Assembly (NCBI GenBank): GCA_019347675.1
Contig: JAHWKW010000013.1
Location: 60,775 to 124,774, forward strand
Source of the DNA: Actinomycetota bacterium
GTDB lineage: Bacteria; Actinomycetota; Nitriliruptoria; Nitriliruptorales; JAHWKO01
Direction: 5' to 3'
Length of the DNA: 64,000 nucleotides
Each line of letters opens with the position of its first letter. Within the stretch, counting starts at the first letter, position 1. A model generated the notes under the pieces. It was not told the DNA's origin. It saw only the letters and a list, made by a program, of their open reading frames with translations, and made no database searches. Positions 7,653 through 15,861 of this stretch are shown here, piece after piece. The position numbers were made by a program, and so were the translations under genes.

Positions 7653-9647
7653 ATGGGCCGACGGCGGGGCACCGCGGTGGGGACGGGCCCCGTCCGTATC
7701 ATCGTCCTGGACCCCGATCCCTATCTCCTCTTCCTGCTGGAACGGGAGTTCCCGGAGGCGTCGGTGCGCCCGGCGCCCGAGGACCTGACCGCCGCCGAGG
7801 TGCTGGCTGACCCGCCAGACCTGATCGTGAGCAGCGAAGGCGACCCGCGACTGTCCCAGGCCCGTGACCTGAGTGATCCGGTAACGAAGCTCCTCGCCAT
7901 CTCGGACGGCAGGCGACGCCCACTGCACCCCGCCGACGGGTTCGACGGCGTCCTCGTGCGACCGATCGGCCCCGCGGAGGTCGGGCGCGCGGTGCGGTCG
8001 GCCATGGGACTGCCGACGGGCACGCCGCGGACCATCGTCGATGTCCTCGAACGCTTCCCGGCCTGGCTCGCGACCCTCCGCCTGGCCGCCGTCATGGTGG
8101 GGGGTGTGATCGCGGTCACCGTCGCGAGCACCACGCCTCAGGCGCTGGCGGTCTTCGTCACGGCACTGGCGTACACGGCTCTGCGTGCCGCCAGGGGGAG
8201 GACCGTGGCTTGGCTCGCGTGGGCCGACGTGGGCGTGGCCGCGCTCCTGATCGCGGTGACGGGGGGTGTGGACAGCAGCTACATCCTCTTCGCCACGGTC
8301 GTAGCCCTGGGATCCGGCGTGGCGTTCGAGCAGCGCGGGGCCGTCACCGCAGGGCTCGTCCTGTGGCTGGGCGCGGTCGTCGACGCGGTGACGTCTACGA
8401 CGAGCGCCAGTGCGTCGGCGTCGGAACTGATCGTGTGGCTCGCGATCTTCCCGCTCATGGCCCTGATCACCTCGGTGGTGACCGGCGGGTGGCGGGCTGA
8501 GCGCAGCGACGGTTCGCAGATCATCGCCGAGGCCAACCGCACGCTCTCGAAGCTCCACGACATCGCTCGGGCCATCCCGCGTGGGTTCGAGACGGGCAGC
8601 ATTGCCTCTGCCGTTCTCGAGGAGATCAAGGACGCGGGCGCCCCCGCTGGCGTGCTGTTCGTCGAGGAGGGGGGGTTGCTGTCCGCCGTCGGGTCGTTCG
8701 GTTGGTCGCAGCCCGTCCAGTTCCTGGTCGAACGCGAGTCGCTCGCCGGCATCCTGGATCAGCCCAGCCGTGTGACAGGACACGACCGGCTGCCGGATCC
8801 CCTCGCCCGAGCTCTGACCGGATACGAACGGTGGTTCATCGCCCCGCTGCGGCACGGCCCCACCACGCTGGGCCTGCTCGCCATCGCCTGGAAGGGAGCC
8901 TCCCGCAGCGACGAGATCGACCTTGGCGAGATTCAACGCTTCGCGGAGGAGACCGCTCTGGCCCTGGAGAACGCGCGGCTGTTCCGCCGTGTGCGTGAGC
9001 TGTCGGTCGACGAGGAGCGCCGCCGCCTGGCGGTCGAGATCCACGACGGCATCGCGCAGGTCCTCACCCACGTTCACCTCGAGCTCGAGTTCCTCGGGTG
9101 CCAGGAGCAGGTCGACGAGAGCGTCCGCGCGGAAGCTTCGCGGCTCGCACGTGTGGTGCACCGCGGGCTCGTCGACGTGCGGTCGACGATCACCGGGCTA
9201 CATCCCTCGTCTGCCGAGGGCCTCGGCGCCTCGCTCCGGGAGTACGTGCGGGATCTGCGCGGCCTCGGTGGGCCGAGGATCGTGTTCGACGCGCGTGTCG
9301 ATCGGCGGTTTGACCCGGAGGTCGAGGCGGACGTCTTTCGGGTCGCCCAGGAGGCGATCTCGAACGCGCTCCGTCACTCCGGGGGGCAAGAGGTCAGGGT
9401 GTCGCTGGATGGCACTGGGCCGGCGCTGCGGCTCACGGTGGAGGACGATGGCAAGGGCATCCGCGCGGGCGGCCGCTCACGCGACGGGGGGCTGGGACTC
9501 CAGGCGATGCTGGAACGCGCCGAGAGGATCGGGGCGAGCCTGGCCATCTGCGAACGGGGCGCAGGTGGGACACGTCTGCGGATGACGTACCCCGTGGAGC
9601 CACTCGCCACGCAGGTGGCAGAGGTCACCGAAGTTCTCAGCGCATGA
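7653..9647 (+). CDS. Membrane sensor histidine kinase with pseudo-receiver and GAF domains
   Basis: This 664-residue NarL-type kinase has four parts. Residues 1-125 resemble a response-regulator receiver (VRIIVLDPDPYLLF) but have SerSer (60-61) where the phospho-acceptor Asp belongs and Arg for the conserved Lys, so it is a pseudo-receiver. Several membrane segments follow (about 145-290). Then comes a GAF-like domain (about 300-440). Last are HisKA_3 (EERRRLAVEIHDGIAQ, phospho-acceptor His464) and the HATPase domain (NALRHSGG, DDGKGI, GLGLQAM). The ATG at 7653 has a GGAGGGGGG site directly upstream; a TTG at 7614 is the alternative. The ATGA overlap ties it to its regulator. Confidence 0.9.
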   Translation: MGRRRGTAVGTGPVRIIVLDPDPYLLFLLEREFPEASVRPAPEDLTAAEVLADPPDLIVSSEGDPRLSQARDLSDPVTKLLAISDGRRRPLHPADGFDGVLVRPIGPAEVGRAVRSAMGLPTGTPRTIVDVLERFPAWLATLRLAAVMVGGVIAVTVASTTPQALAVFVTALAYTALRAARGRTVAWLAWADVGVAALLIAVTGGVDSSYILFATVVALGSGVAFEQRGAVTAGLVLWLGAVVDAVTSTTSASASASELIVWLAIFPLMALITSVVTGGWRAERSDGSQIIAEANRTLSKLHDIARAIPRGFETGSIASAVLEEIKDAGAPAGVLFVEEGGLLSAVGSFGWSQPVQFLVERESLAGILDQPSRVTGHDRLPDPLARALTGYERWFIAPLRHGPTTLGLLAIAWKGASRSDEIDLGEIQRFAEETALALENARLFRRVRELSVDEERRRLAVEIHDGIAQVLTHVHLELEFLGCQEQVDESVRAEASRLARVVHRGLVDVRSTITGLHPSSAEGLGASLREYVRDLRGLGGPRIVFDARVDRRFDPEVEADVFRVAQEAISNALRHSGGQEVRVSLDGTGPALRLTVEDDGKGIRAGGRSRDGGLGLQAMLERAERIGASLAICERGAGGTRLRMTYPVEPLATQVAEVTEVLSA

Positions 9648-10282
9648 TGCGCATCGTCGTCGTCGAGGACCACACGCTGGTGCGTGAGACGGTCGTCAAG
9701 GTCGTGTCCGCCCAACCCGACTTCGAGGTCGTGGGGCAGGCGGGAATGGCCGAAGAGGCGTTCGACGTCATCCGCCGCAACCAGCCGGATCTGGCGCTGC
9801 TCGACGTGTCGATGCCCGGCATGGACGGGTTCGATCTCGCGACGCGCCTCAAGGAGCTCCAGCCGGACGTGCGGCTGATCTTCCTCACCATGCACGAGGA
9901 CGACCGCAGTCTCCAGCGTGCGATGTCCGTGGGCGTGGACGGCTACCTACCGAAGACCGCGTCGGTCGATGAGGTTCTGCGGGCGCTGCGCGCCGTCGCG
10001 GAAGGCGGGTCGTACCTGAGCCGCGACATCGCCCGGCGGATGATGGACCTGGCGAGCGGGCGGGCGTCCGACGGCGTGAACCTCACCGAGCGCGAACTCG
10101 AGATCCTCCGCCTCATGGCGGCGGGGGTGCGCCCTGCCCAGGTCGCGGAGCGGCTGTTCCTCTCCCTGAAGACCGTGAAGAACCACCTCACCAGCATCTA
10201 CGCCAAGCTCGGCGTCGAGACTGCGGCTCAGGCGGTCGCCGAGGCGTACCGGCTGGGGATCGTCCGTCCCGACTCCAGGTAA
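9644..10282 (+). CDS. NarL/FixJ-type response regulator
   Basis: This 212-residue regulator has a receiver domain with the acidic pair VEDH, phospho-acceptor Asp54 in LLDVSMPGMDG, Thr in FLTMHED and Lys in YLPKTAS. A LuxR-type helix-turn-helix follows (LTERELEILRLMAAG, then LSLKTVKNHLTSIYAKLG). It is translationally coupled to the upstream kinase by an ATGA overlap, which makes them partners. The pilus operon starts about 220 bp downstream on the same strand, so the pair may control pilus expression; that is inference from position. Confidence 0.95.
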   Translation: MMRIVVVEDHTLVRETVVKVVSAQPDFEVVGQAGMAEEAFDVIRRNQPDLALLDVSMPGMDGFDLATRLKELQPDVRLIFLTMHEDDRSLQRAMSVGVDGYLPKTASVDEVLRALRAVAEGGSYLSRDIARRMMDLASGRASDGVNLTERELEILRLMAAGVRPAQVAERLFLSLKTVKNHLTSIYAKLGVETAAQAVAEAYRLGIVRPDSR

Positions 10283-10289
10283 CGGACGA

Positions 10290-10308
10290 CCACCGACGAT
10301 GTCGGTGG
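10290..10308 (+). terminator. Hairpin after the two-component operon
   Basis: CCACCGAC (10290-10297) pairs perfectly with GTCGGTGG (10301-10308) across a three-base loop, eight bases after the regulator's stop codon. A weaker 6-bp hairpin follows at 10355-10370. Together they suggest that transcription of the two-component pair ends before the pilin genes. Confidence 0.6.
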
Positions 10309-10430
10309 CGCTGGCCAGCCAACCCAACGCTCACAACCACTTTCCGGTGGGGAACGGGACGTTGGTCCCGGTGATCGCAGGACGGGCGGCGCCCCGAAGT
10401 TGCGCCGTGCGCCTCATCCGTGCGGGGCGT

Positions 10431-10449
10431 CTTCAGCTTACCTTCAGCT
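10431..10449 (+). promoter_or_regulatory. Direct repeat CTTCAGCT upstream of the pilus operon
   Basis: CTTCAGCT occurs at 10431-10438 and again at 10442-10449, an 11-base period or one helical turn. Direct repeats with this spacing are the binding architecture of OmpR/PhoP-type regulators. The repeat ends 51 bp before the first pilin ATG. A regulator cannot be named from this. Confidence 0.35.
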
Positions 10450-10500
10450 GCGTACCCACAAACCGGGTCGGAACAGTCTGGCCCAGTCCAAGGAGAAAGC

Positions 10501-10710
10501 ATGGAACGCCTCTTCCACGCCTGGCTGGCTGTCTCGTCGTTCTTCGTCCGCACGGAAGACGAAGAGGGCGCGACCGCCGTCGAGTACGGCCTCATGGTCG
10601 CGCTCATCGCCGTGGTCATCATGGCCACCGTTGCCGCCCTAGGCACAGAGCTGAACCGTCTCTTCCAGGCCGTCGTCACCGAACTCCAGAACGTAGTAAC
10701 CGCCAACTAG
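10501..10710 (+). CDS. flp: Flp-type IVb pilin, first copy
   Basis: This 69-residue prepilin is the probable main subunit of the Flp/Tad pilus. It has a hydrophilic leader, then EEGATAVEYGLMVALIAVVI, the class-III pilin signature. Prepilin peptidase would cut after the Gly, leaving a mature protein with Glu at position 5 and a single membrane helix. An AAGGAGA ribosome site precedes the ATG. No prepilin peptidase gene (tadV/cpaA) is present in the window. Confidence 0.92.
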   Translation: MERLFHAWLAVSSFFVRTEDEEGATAVEYGLMVALIAVVIMATVAALGTELNRLFQAVVTELQNVVTAN

Positions 10711-10784
10711 TCGGCTTCCGGACATCCATCGGTCGGGGCGGTCCGGACACCGGGCCGCCCCGAACCGGGCAGAGGAGCAGCGCC

Positions 10785-10955
10785 ATGCGATCGGCGCGAC
10801 GGCTGACCGAGGACGAGTCGGGAGCGACCGCTGCCGAGTACGCAGTCATGGTGGCGCTGATCGCTGTCGTCGTTGCCGCAACCGTCACCACGCTCGGGAT
10901 CTCGGTTCGAGACCTCTTCGCTAACCCTGACCTCCTCGATGCTTTGTCGAACTGA
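10785..10955 (+). CDS. Flp-type IVb pilin, second copy
   Basis: This 56-residue prepilin has the same plan as its neighbour: a short charged leader, then DESGATAAEYAVMVALIAVV with the cleavage site after Gly and Glu at mature position 5. It shares the motif but is diverged outside it, so it may be a minor pilin. The ATG at 10785 is chosen over upstream starts in the same frame because AGAGGAG lies just before it and the shorter product fits the family. TadE follows after two bases. Confidence 0.85.
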   Translation: MRSARRLTEDESGATAAEYAVMVALIAVVVAATVTTLGISVRDLFANPDLLDALSN

Positions 10956-10957
10956 CG

Positions 10958-11380
10958 ATGAAGACGGCTACCCGAGGAGTCCTCACAGAGCAAGGCGGCG
11001 CCGCCGCAGTCGAGTTCGCGCTCATCCTGCCGATGCTGCTCCTGTTGATCTTCGGGATGATCGACTTCTCCCGCGCCTACAACGCGCACATCTCACTGTC
11101 CGGCGCCGCCCGTGAGGGCGCACGGGTGCTGGCCCTCGGCACCGGCGACCCGGTGCAGACCACCAAGGACGCCGCGCCGTCGCTACCTCCCGACGAGATC
11201 ACCGTCGCGTTGGACCCGGCCGACTGCGCCGGCAGCGCCGGGCAGCCGGCGAACGTCACGGCGTCCTACGACTTCTCCTACATCACGCCGCTATCGGGCC
11301 TGATGAGCCTCTTCGGAGGCTCCGCACTGGCGTCACCCATCACCCTGAACGGGATCGGAGTCATGCGATGCGGCGGTTGA
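10958..11380 (+). CDS. tadE: TadE-family pilus assembly protein
   Basis: This 140-residue TadE-like pseudopilin has the N-terminal signature EQGGAAAVEFALILPMLLLLIFGMIDF, a processing site followed by one membrane helix, then the conserved ISLSGAAREGARVLALG. The rest is an extracytoplasmic domain with two cysteines (one near the middle, one three residues from the end), possibly disulfide-bonded. TadE-type proteins are minor pilins needed for Flp pilus assembly. Its last 13 bases overlap the following gene. Confidence 0.9.
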   Translation: MKTATRGVLTEQGGAAAVEFALILPMLLLLIFGMIDFSRAYNAHISLSGAAREGARVLALGTGDPVQTTKDAAPSLPPDEITVALDPADCAGSAGQPANVTASYDFSYITPLSGLMSLFGGSALASPITLNGIGVMRCGG

Positions 11381-12405
11381 ACCACGAGGAGGGCGCCGTC
11401 GCGGTCATCGTGGCGCTGCTGACGGCGGTGGTGTTCGGCTTCGCTGCGATCTCGGTCGATTCCGGTCAGCTGTACCAGGAGCGTCGCGAGCTCCAGAACG
11501 GCGCCGACGGCGCCGCCATCGCTGCCGCCTACGACTGTGCCAAGGGCGTCATCGAGTGCAGCCTGACCAGTCTCGAGCTGAACAACACCATCGATTCCTA
11601 CGCGAGCGCCAACGCCAACGACGGGGAATCGGCCGCGAGCATCGTGGAACTGAACCTCACCGAGAGCTACATCACCGTCGAGACCGAGACACTCTCGGAC
11701 GGTAACAGCTTCCTCACCCACTGGTTCGCGTGGATCTTCGGCGAGGACTCAGCGACGACGACGGTCCGGGCGCAGGCCACCGCGAAGTGGGCTCGGACGC
11801 CGGGCACCCTTGAGATCTTCCCGCTCGCGTTCTGCCTCGACACCTTCAACACCCTCACGTCGAACGGGGAGGATTTCGTCGGCCCTCCCGACTACCACGT
11901 CTACTACAAGACCCCCAGCAACCCGATCGTGTGCCCGACCACAGACGACCTATACGAGGGTGGCTTCGGGTGGCTAGACCTCGAGCATTCCACCTACAGC
12001 CTGGATCCGACCACTTGCACGCTGACCATCGACGCCGACGAGTGGATGCCCGGCATCACCGGCGAGGGCGCACGCATTAACGACCCCTGGCCCAACTGCT
12101 ACCAGAAGCTGAAGGACAAGATCCTCGAGATGGACGCGAACACGAACGCGGCGCCACTGCTCGTGCCGATCTTCGACGGGTGGCGCGGGTCAGGCGCCAA
12201 CGGAGAGTTCCACATCGCCGGGTTCGGCGCTTTCCGCCCGACCGGGTTCAACTTCGGTGGCAGCACCCACCACCCCGACAACATGGCGTGCATCAACCCG
12301 GCCAACCGCTGCGTCCGCGGTTGGTTCACCGACTTCGTCACCTTCGGTGGCGTGGGAAGCGCCGGCGCCTACTACGGCGTCGTGTCCGTCGACCTCATCA
12401 AGTGA
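11368..12405 (+). CDS. TadG-like pilus protein
   Basis: This 345-residue protein begins with NHEEGAVAVIVALLTAVVFGFAAISVDSGQLYQERRELQNGADGAAIAAA, described here in pieces: a pilin-like hydrophobic helix at about residues 10-30, then the YQERRELQNGADGAAIAAA segment found in TadG/TadE-like proteins of actinobacteria. The remaining 280 residues are a secreted domain with several cysteine pairs and aromatic-rich segments and no recognised fold. It overlaps tadE by 13 bases. It is probably a surface-exposed component anchored beside the pilus. Confidence 0.8.
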   Translation: MRRLNHEEGAVAVIVALLTAVVFGFAAISVDSGQLYQERRELQNGADGAAIAAAYDCAKGVIECSLTSLELNNTIDSYASANANDGESAASIVELNLTESYITVETETLSDGNSFLTHWFAWIFGEDSATTTVRAQATAKWARTPGTLEIFPLAFCLDTFNTLTSNGEDFVGPPDYHVYYKTPSNPIVCPTTDDLYEGGFGWLDLEHSTYSLDPTTCTLTIDADEWMPGITGEGARINDPWPNCYQKLKDKILEMDANTNAAPLLVPIFDGWRGSGANGEFHIAGFGAFRPTGFNFGGSTHHPDNMACINPANRCVRGWFTDFVTFGGVGSAGAYYGVVSVDLIK

Positions 12406-12418
12406 TCAGGAGACTCGC

Positions 12419-13180
12419 ATGAACCGCAAGTTCGTCGGAGTCGCCGCCGCGGTACTGCTGGCGTCGATCGGGACGTTGACCCTGCTCGGCTGGGCGAAGT
12501 CCGCCGAGGACCGGGCCCTCGCGGGTGAGCGGACGCTCAACGTCCTCGTGGTCATGCAGGACATCGCCAAGGGAACGCGCGCCGAGGACCTCGGTACCCA
12601 GGTCGAGATGAAGCGCGTCCCCGCCAAGGTGAAGGCCGCCGGGAGCGTTGACAACGTCGCCGACCTGAAGGGCAAGGTCGCGGCCATCGACCTGGTCCCG
12701 GGTGAACAGGTCGTCTCCACCCGGTTCGTCGAGCCTGAGGTGCTGGCTCGCCAGACCGGCGCCGAGGTGCCGGACGGCCTCCAGGAGGTCACCATCAAGC
12801 TGGAGCCACAGCGGGCGGTCGGCGGCAACCTCCGGCCCGGTGACACGGTCGGTCTCGTGGCGTCGTTCGAGCCCTTCGAGGACGGCTCCGGGGCCAAGTC
12901 CCCCAACGAGACCCACCTGATGCTCCACAAGGTCCTCGTCACCCGGGTCCAGGCGGCGCCCACCACGGCGTCTCGTGGATCCGGAGATGACGACGAAGAC
13001 CGCGGTCCCGAACCCGTCCCGGGTAGCGACCTGCTCGTGACGCTCGCCGTGGACGCCCCCTCGGTCGAGCGCATCGTGTTCGCGCAGGAGTTCGGCCGCG
13101 TGTGGCTGACGGCCGAGCCCGAGACCGCCACGGAGGACGGCACCACGATCCAGCACCGCGGGACGGTCTACAACAAGTAA
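12419..13180 (+). CDS. cpaB: CpaB/RcpC-type pilus assembly protein with SAF domain
   Basis: This 253-residue protein has an N-terminal membrane anchor (about residues 5-25). A SAF domain follows (VVMQDIAKGTRAEDLG to LVPGEQVVSTRFV), then the RcpC region (EVTIKLEPQRAVGGNLRPGDTVGLVASF). CpaB proteins sit outside the membrane and help assemble or stabilise the Flp pilus. The ATG at 12419 has a CAGGAGA site upstream. Earlier in-frame starts run inside the tadG-like gene and are not used. Confidence 0.9.
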   Translation: MNRKFVGVAAAVLLASIGTLTLLGWAKSAEDRALAGERTLNVLVVMQDIAKGTRAEDLGTQVEMKRVPAKVKAAGSVDNVADLKGKVAAIDLVPGEQVVSTRFVEPEVLARQTGAEVPDGLQEVTIKLEPQRAVGGNLRPGDTVGLVASFEPFEDGSGAKSPNETHLMLHKVLVTRVQAAPTTASRGSGDDDEDRGPEPVPGSDLLVTLAVDAPSVERIVFAQEFGRVWLTAEPETATEDGTTIQHRGTVYNK

Positions 13181-13210
13181 ACGCGCCCGCGTCACGACAG
13201 CGAGGGAACC

Positions 13211-14407
13211 ATGACCCAACCACGGATACTGCTGTCCACACCCAACGTCGCCTACGAACAGCGCATCCGCCAGGCCTTCGGCGGCACGTTGAACGGCGAG
13301 CTGCGCTGGCTGCGCGACCCCGCCGACTCGGCACTGCTGGCCAGGCAGGCGGTCGACAGCGGAGCGGACGTCGTGGCTGTCGGCCCGGACATCCCAGTCG
13401 CCGACGCCCTGTCGATCGCACGGACACTCGACCACGAGCGCCCGGAGGTCAGCGTGATCCTCGTCGCGCCTCCGAGCCCTGACTTGTACCAGAGGGCTCT
13501 CCGCGCCGGCGTGCGCGACGTCCTCGCACCCGACGCGCTCGACGCTGAGGTGCGCGAGGTCTTCGAACGCGCCTTGGAGGTCACGCAACGGCGCCGCGAT
13601 AGCGTCACCGCCGCGGAGGCCACCAGCGCAGGCGGGAAGGTGATCGCCGTCCTGTCCCCGAAGGGTGGCAGCGGCAAGACCACGATCGCCACGAACCTGG
13701 CGCTCGGCCTGACAGAGGCCGCTCAGGGCAAGGTGGTCCTGGTCGACCTCGACCTACAGTTCGGCGACGCAGCCAGCGCGCTCGGGCTGGTGCCCGAACA
13801 CACGATCGCGGACGCCGCACGGGCCGTGCACGGCCTGGACGCGCTCACGCTGAAGGTCTTCCTGACCCCGCACCCGTCCGACCTGTACACGCTCTGCGCC
13901 CCGGAGTCCCCAGCCGAGGGTGAGGAGGTCACGGCCCAGCAGGTCACGCAGGTGCTGCAGGTCCTGTCGGCCGAGTTCACCTACGTCATCGTGGACACCC
14001 CGGCAGGGCTCGGCGAGCACACGCTGTCCGCGGTGGAGTGCGCCACCGACCTGGTCCTCGTGTGCAGCATGGACGTCCCCAGCGTCCGGGGGCTGCGCAA
14101 GGAGGTCCTGGCGCTGGATCAGCTGGGCATGTCCCACCAGACGCGCCACTTCGTCCTCAACCGGGCCGACAGCCGGGTGGGCCTGGATGCGGGCGACGTC
14201 GAGGCGACCGTGGGGTTGCCGGTACACGTCTCGTTGTCGAGCACCCGGGCCATCCCGGTGTCGGTGAACCAGGGGGCCCCCGTGATCACGTCGGAACCGC
14301 GGTCCCCGGCCGCGCGCCAGCTCCGTGAGCTGGTCGGACGGTTCGCCGAGAAGCCGTCGAGCGACCAGCACGGCGGTTTCCCATGGCGCAGGAAGGATCG
14401 GACGTGA
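13211..14407 (+). CDS. cpaE: CpaE/TadZ-type pilus localisation ATPase
   Basis: This 398-residue protein joins an N-terminal receiver-like domain (about 1-125, lacking the phospho-acceptor Asp) to a ParA/MinD-type ATPase. The deviant Walker A SPKGGSGKTT lies at about residues 150-160, VDLDLQFGD is switch I-like, and YVIVDTPAG is Walker B. CpaE/TadZ positions the pilus machine at the cell pole or membrane. It lies between cpaB and cpaF as in other tad loci and overlaps cpaF by four bases. Confidence 0.92.
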   Translation: MTQPRILLSTPNVAYEQRIRQAFGGTLNGELRWLRDPADSALLARQAVDSGADVVAVGPDIPVADALSIARTLDHERPEVSVILVAPPSPDLYQRALRAGVRDVLAPDALDAEVREVFERALEVTQRRRDSVTAAEATSAGGKVIAVLSPKGGSGKTTIATNLALGLTEAAQGKVVLVDLDLQFGDAASALGLVPEHTIADAARAVHGLDALTLKVFLTPHPSDLYTLCAPESPAEGEEVTAQQVTQVLQVLSAEFTYVIVDTPAGLGEHTLSAVECATDLVLVCSMDVPSVRGLRKEVLALDQLGMSHQTRHFVLNRADSRVGLDAGDVEATVGLPVHVSLSSTRAIPVSVNQGAPVITSEPRSPAARQLRELVGRFAEKPSSDQHGGFPWRRKDRT

Positions 14408-15861
14408 AGCTCAGCGACCGGCTCAAGGCCGTCAACCGTGACGCACCGGCGGCGTCGGCCGCGCCTGGGCCGACGCCAACACCGGCGCCGGCGCCGGCGA
14501 AGGCAGGACCGGCGCTGCCGAAGACCACGGCGGAGGAGGTCAGCCCCCAACTGGATCCGCTGACACACATCAAGGAACGGGCACAGACCGCGCTGTTCGC
14601 GCGACTCGGCGCCCGCCTGTACGACTCGTCCCTCACCGCGGAGCAACTACAGAAGTTCGTGCACGCGGAGCTCACCGCGGCGGTGGAGCACGAGCGAGCC
14701 CCGCTGAGCGCATCCGAGCGCCAGCGGCTCGTGGTGGAAGTCAGCAACGACCTGCTCGGCTACGGGCCGATCCAGCGCTTCCTCGACGATGACACGGTCA
14801 CGGAGGTCATGGTCAACGGCGAGGACTCCATCTTCGTGGAACGCGCCGGCAAGCTGTACGAAACCGGCGCACGGTTCGTATCCGACGACCACCTACGGCG
14901 CGTCATCGAGCGCATCGTCTCACAGGTCGGACGCCGCATCGACGAGTCCTCGCCGATGGTCGACGCACGGCTCCCCGACGGATCACGCGTCAACGCCATC
15001 ATCCCACCGCTGTCGGTCGACGGACCGAGCCTCACCATCCGCAAGTTCGCGAAGGATCCCTACACGGCCGACGACCTCGTCACCTTCGGAACCATGACCC
15101 CGGGGATGGTCGAGCTCCTCTCCGCATGCGTCCGCGGCCGGCTCAACATCCTGGTCACCGGCGGGACCGGCACCGGCAAGACCACGATGCTCAACGTCCT
15201 GTCGTCGTTCATCCCCAACGACGAGCGCATCGTTACCATCGAGGACGCGGTCGAACTCCAGCTGCACCAGGACCACCTGGTCCGACTCGAGAGCCGACCG
15301 CCCAACATCGAAGGCAAGGGCCAGGTCGCCATCCGCGACCTGGTCCGTAACTCCCTGCGCATGCGACCCGACCGCATCATCGTCGGCGAGGTCCGCGGCG
15401 GCGAAGCGCTGGACATGCTCCAGGCGATGAACACCGGCCACGACGGGTCCCTGTCGACGGTGCACGCGAACACACCACGCGACGCGATCGCCCGTCTCGA
15501 GACCATGGTGCTCATGGCCGGGATGGAGCTCCCCGTCCGAGCGATCCGCGAGCAGGTCGCCTCGGCGCTGGACCTGATCGTGCACATCTCCCGCCTTCGC
15601 GACGGCAGCCGCCGCGTCACCCACGTGACCGAGGTGCACGGGATGGAGGGGCAGGTCGTCACCCTCCAGGACGTGTTCCTGTTCGACTACTCCGCTGGAC
15701 TCGACGCCGACGGCCGCTTCCTCGGCTCGCAGCGCCCCACCGGGATCCGACCACGGTTCGTCGAGCACCTGACCCAGCTCGGCATCCCCGTTCCCGCGGT
15801 CGTCTTCGGTGCCCCACTCTCGGGGACCGATGACCTCTCCACCCGACGGATCGGGCCATGA
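14404..15861 (+). CDS. cpaF: CpaF/TadA secretion ATPase
   Basis: This hexameric ATPase of about 485 residues powers Flp pilus extension and perhaps retraction. Visible motifs are the N-terminal helical region, Walker A GGTGTGKTTM (about residues 253-262), the Asp/His boxes (ERIVTIEDAVELQL) and Walker B MRPDRIIVGEVRGGEALDML. The GTG at 14404 forms a GTGA overlap with cpaE and has GGAAGG upstream. An in-frame ATG at 14383 is the alternative and would add seven residues. Confidence 0.95.
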   Translation: MKLSDRLKAVNRDAPAASAAPGPTPTPAPAPAKAGPALPKTTAEEVSPQLDPLTHIKERAQTALFARLGARLYDSSLTAEQLQKFVHAELTAAVEHERAPLSASERQRLVVEVSNDLLGYGPIQRFLDDDTVTEVMVNGEDSIFVERAGKLYETGARFVSDDHLRRVIERIVSQVGRRIDESSPMVDARLPDGSRVNAIIPPLSVDGPSLTIRKFAKDPYTADDLVTFGTMTPGMVELLSACVRGRLNILVTGGTGTGKTTMLNVLSSFIPNDERIVTIEDAVELQLHQDHLVRLESRPPNIEGKGQVAIRDLVRNSLRMRPDRIIVGEVRGGEALDMLQAMNTGHDGSLSTVHANTPRDAIARLETMVLMAGMELPVRAIREQVASALDLIVHISRLRDGSRRVTHVTEVHGMEGQVVTLQDVFLFDYSAGLDADGRFLGSQRPTGIRPRFVEHLTQLGIPVPAVVFGAPLSGTDDLSTRRIGP

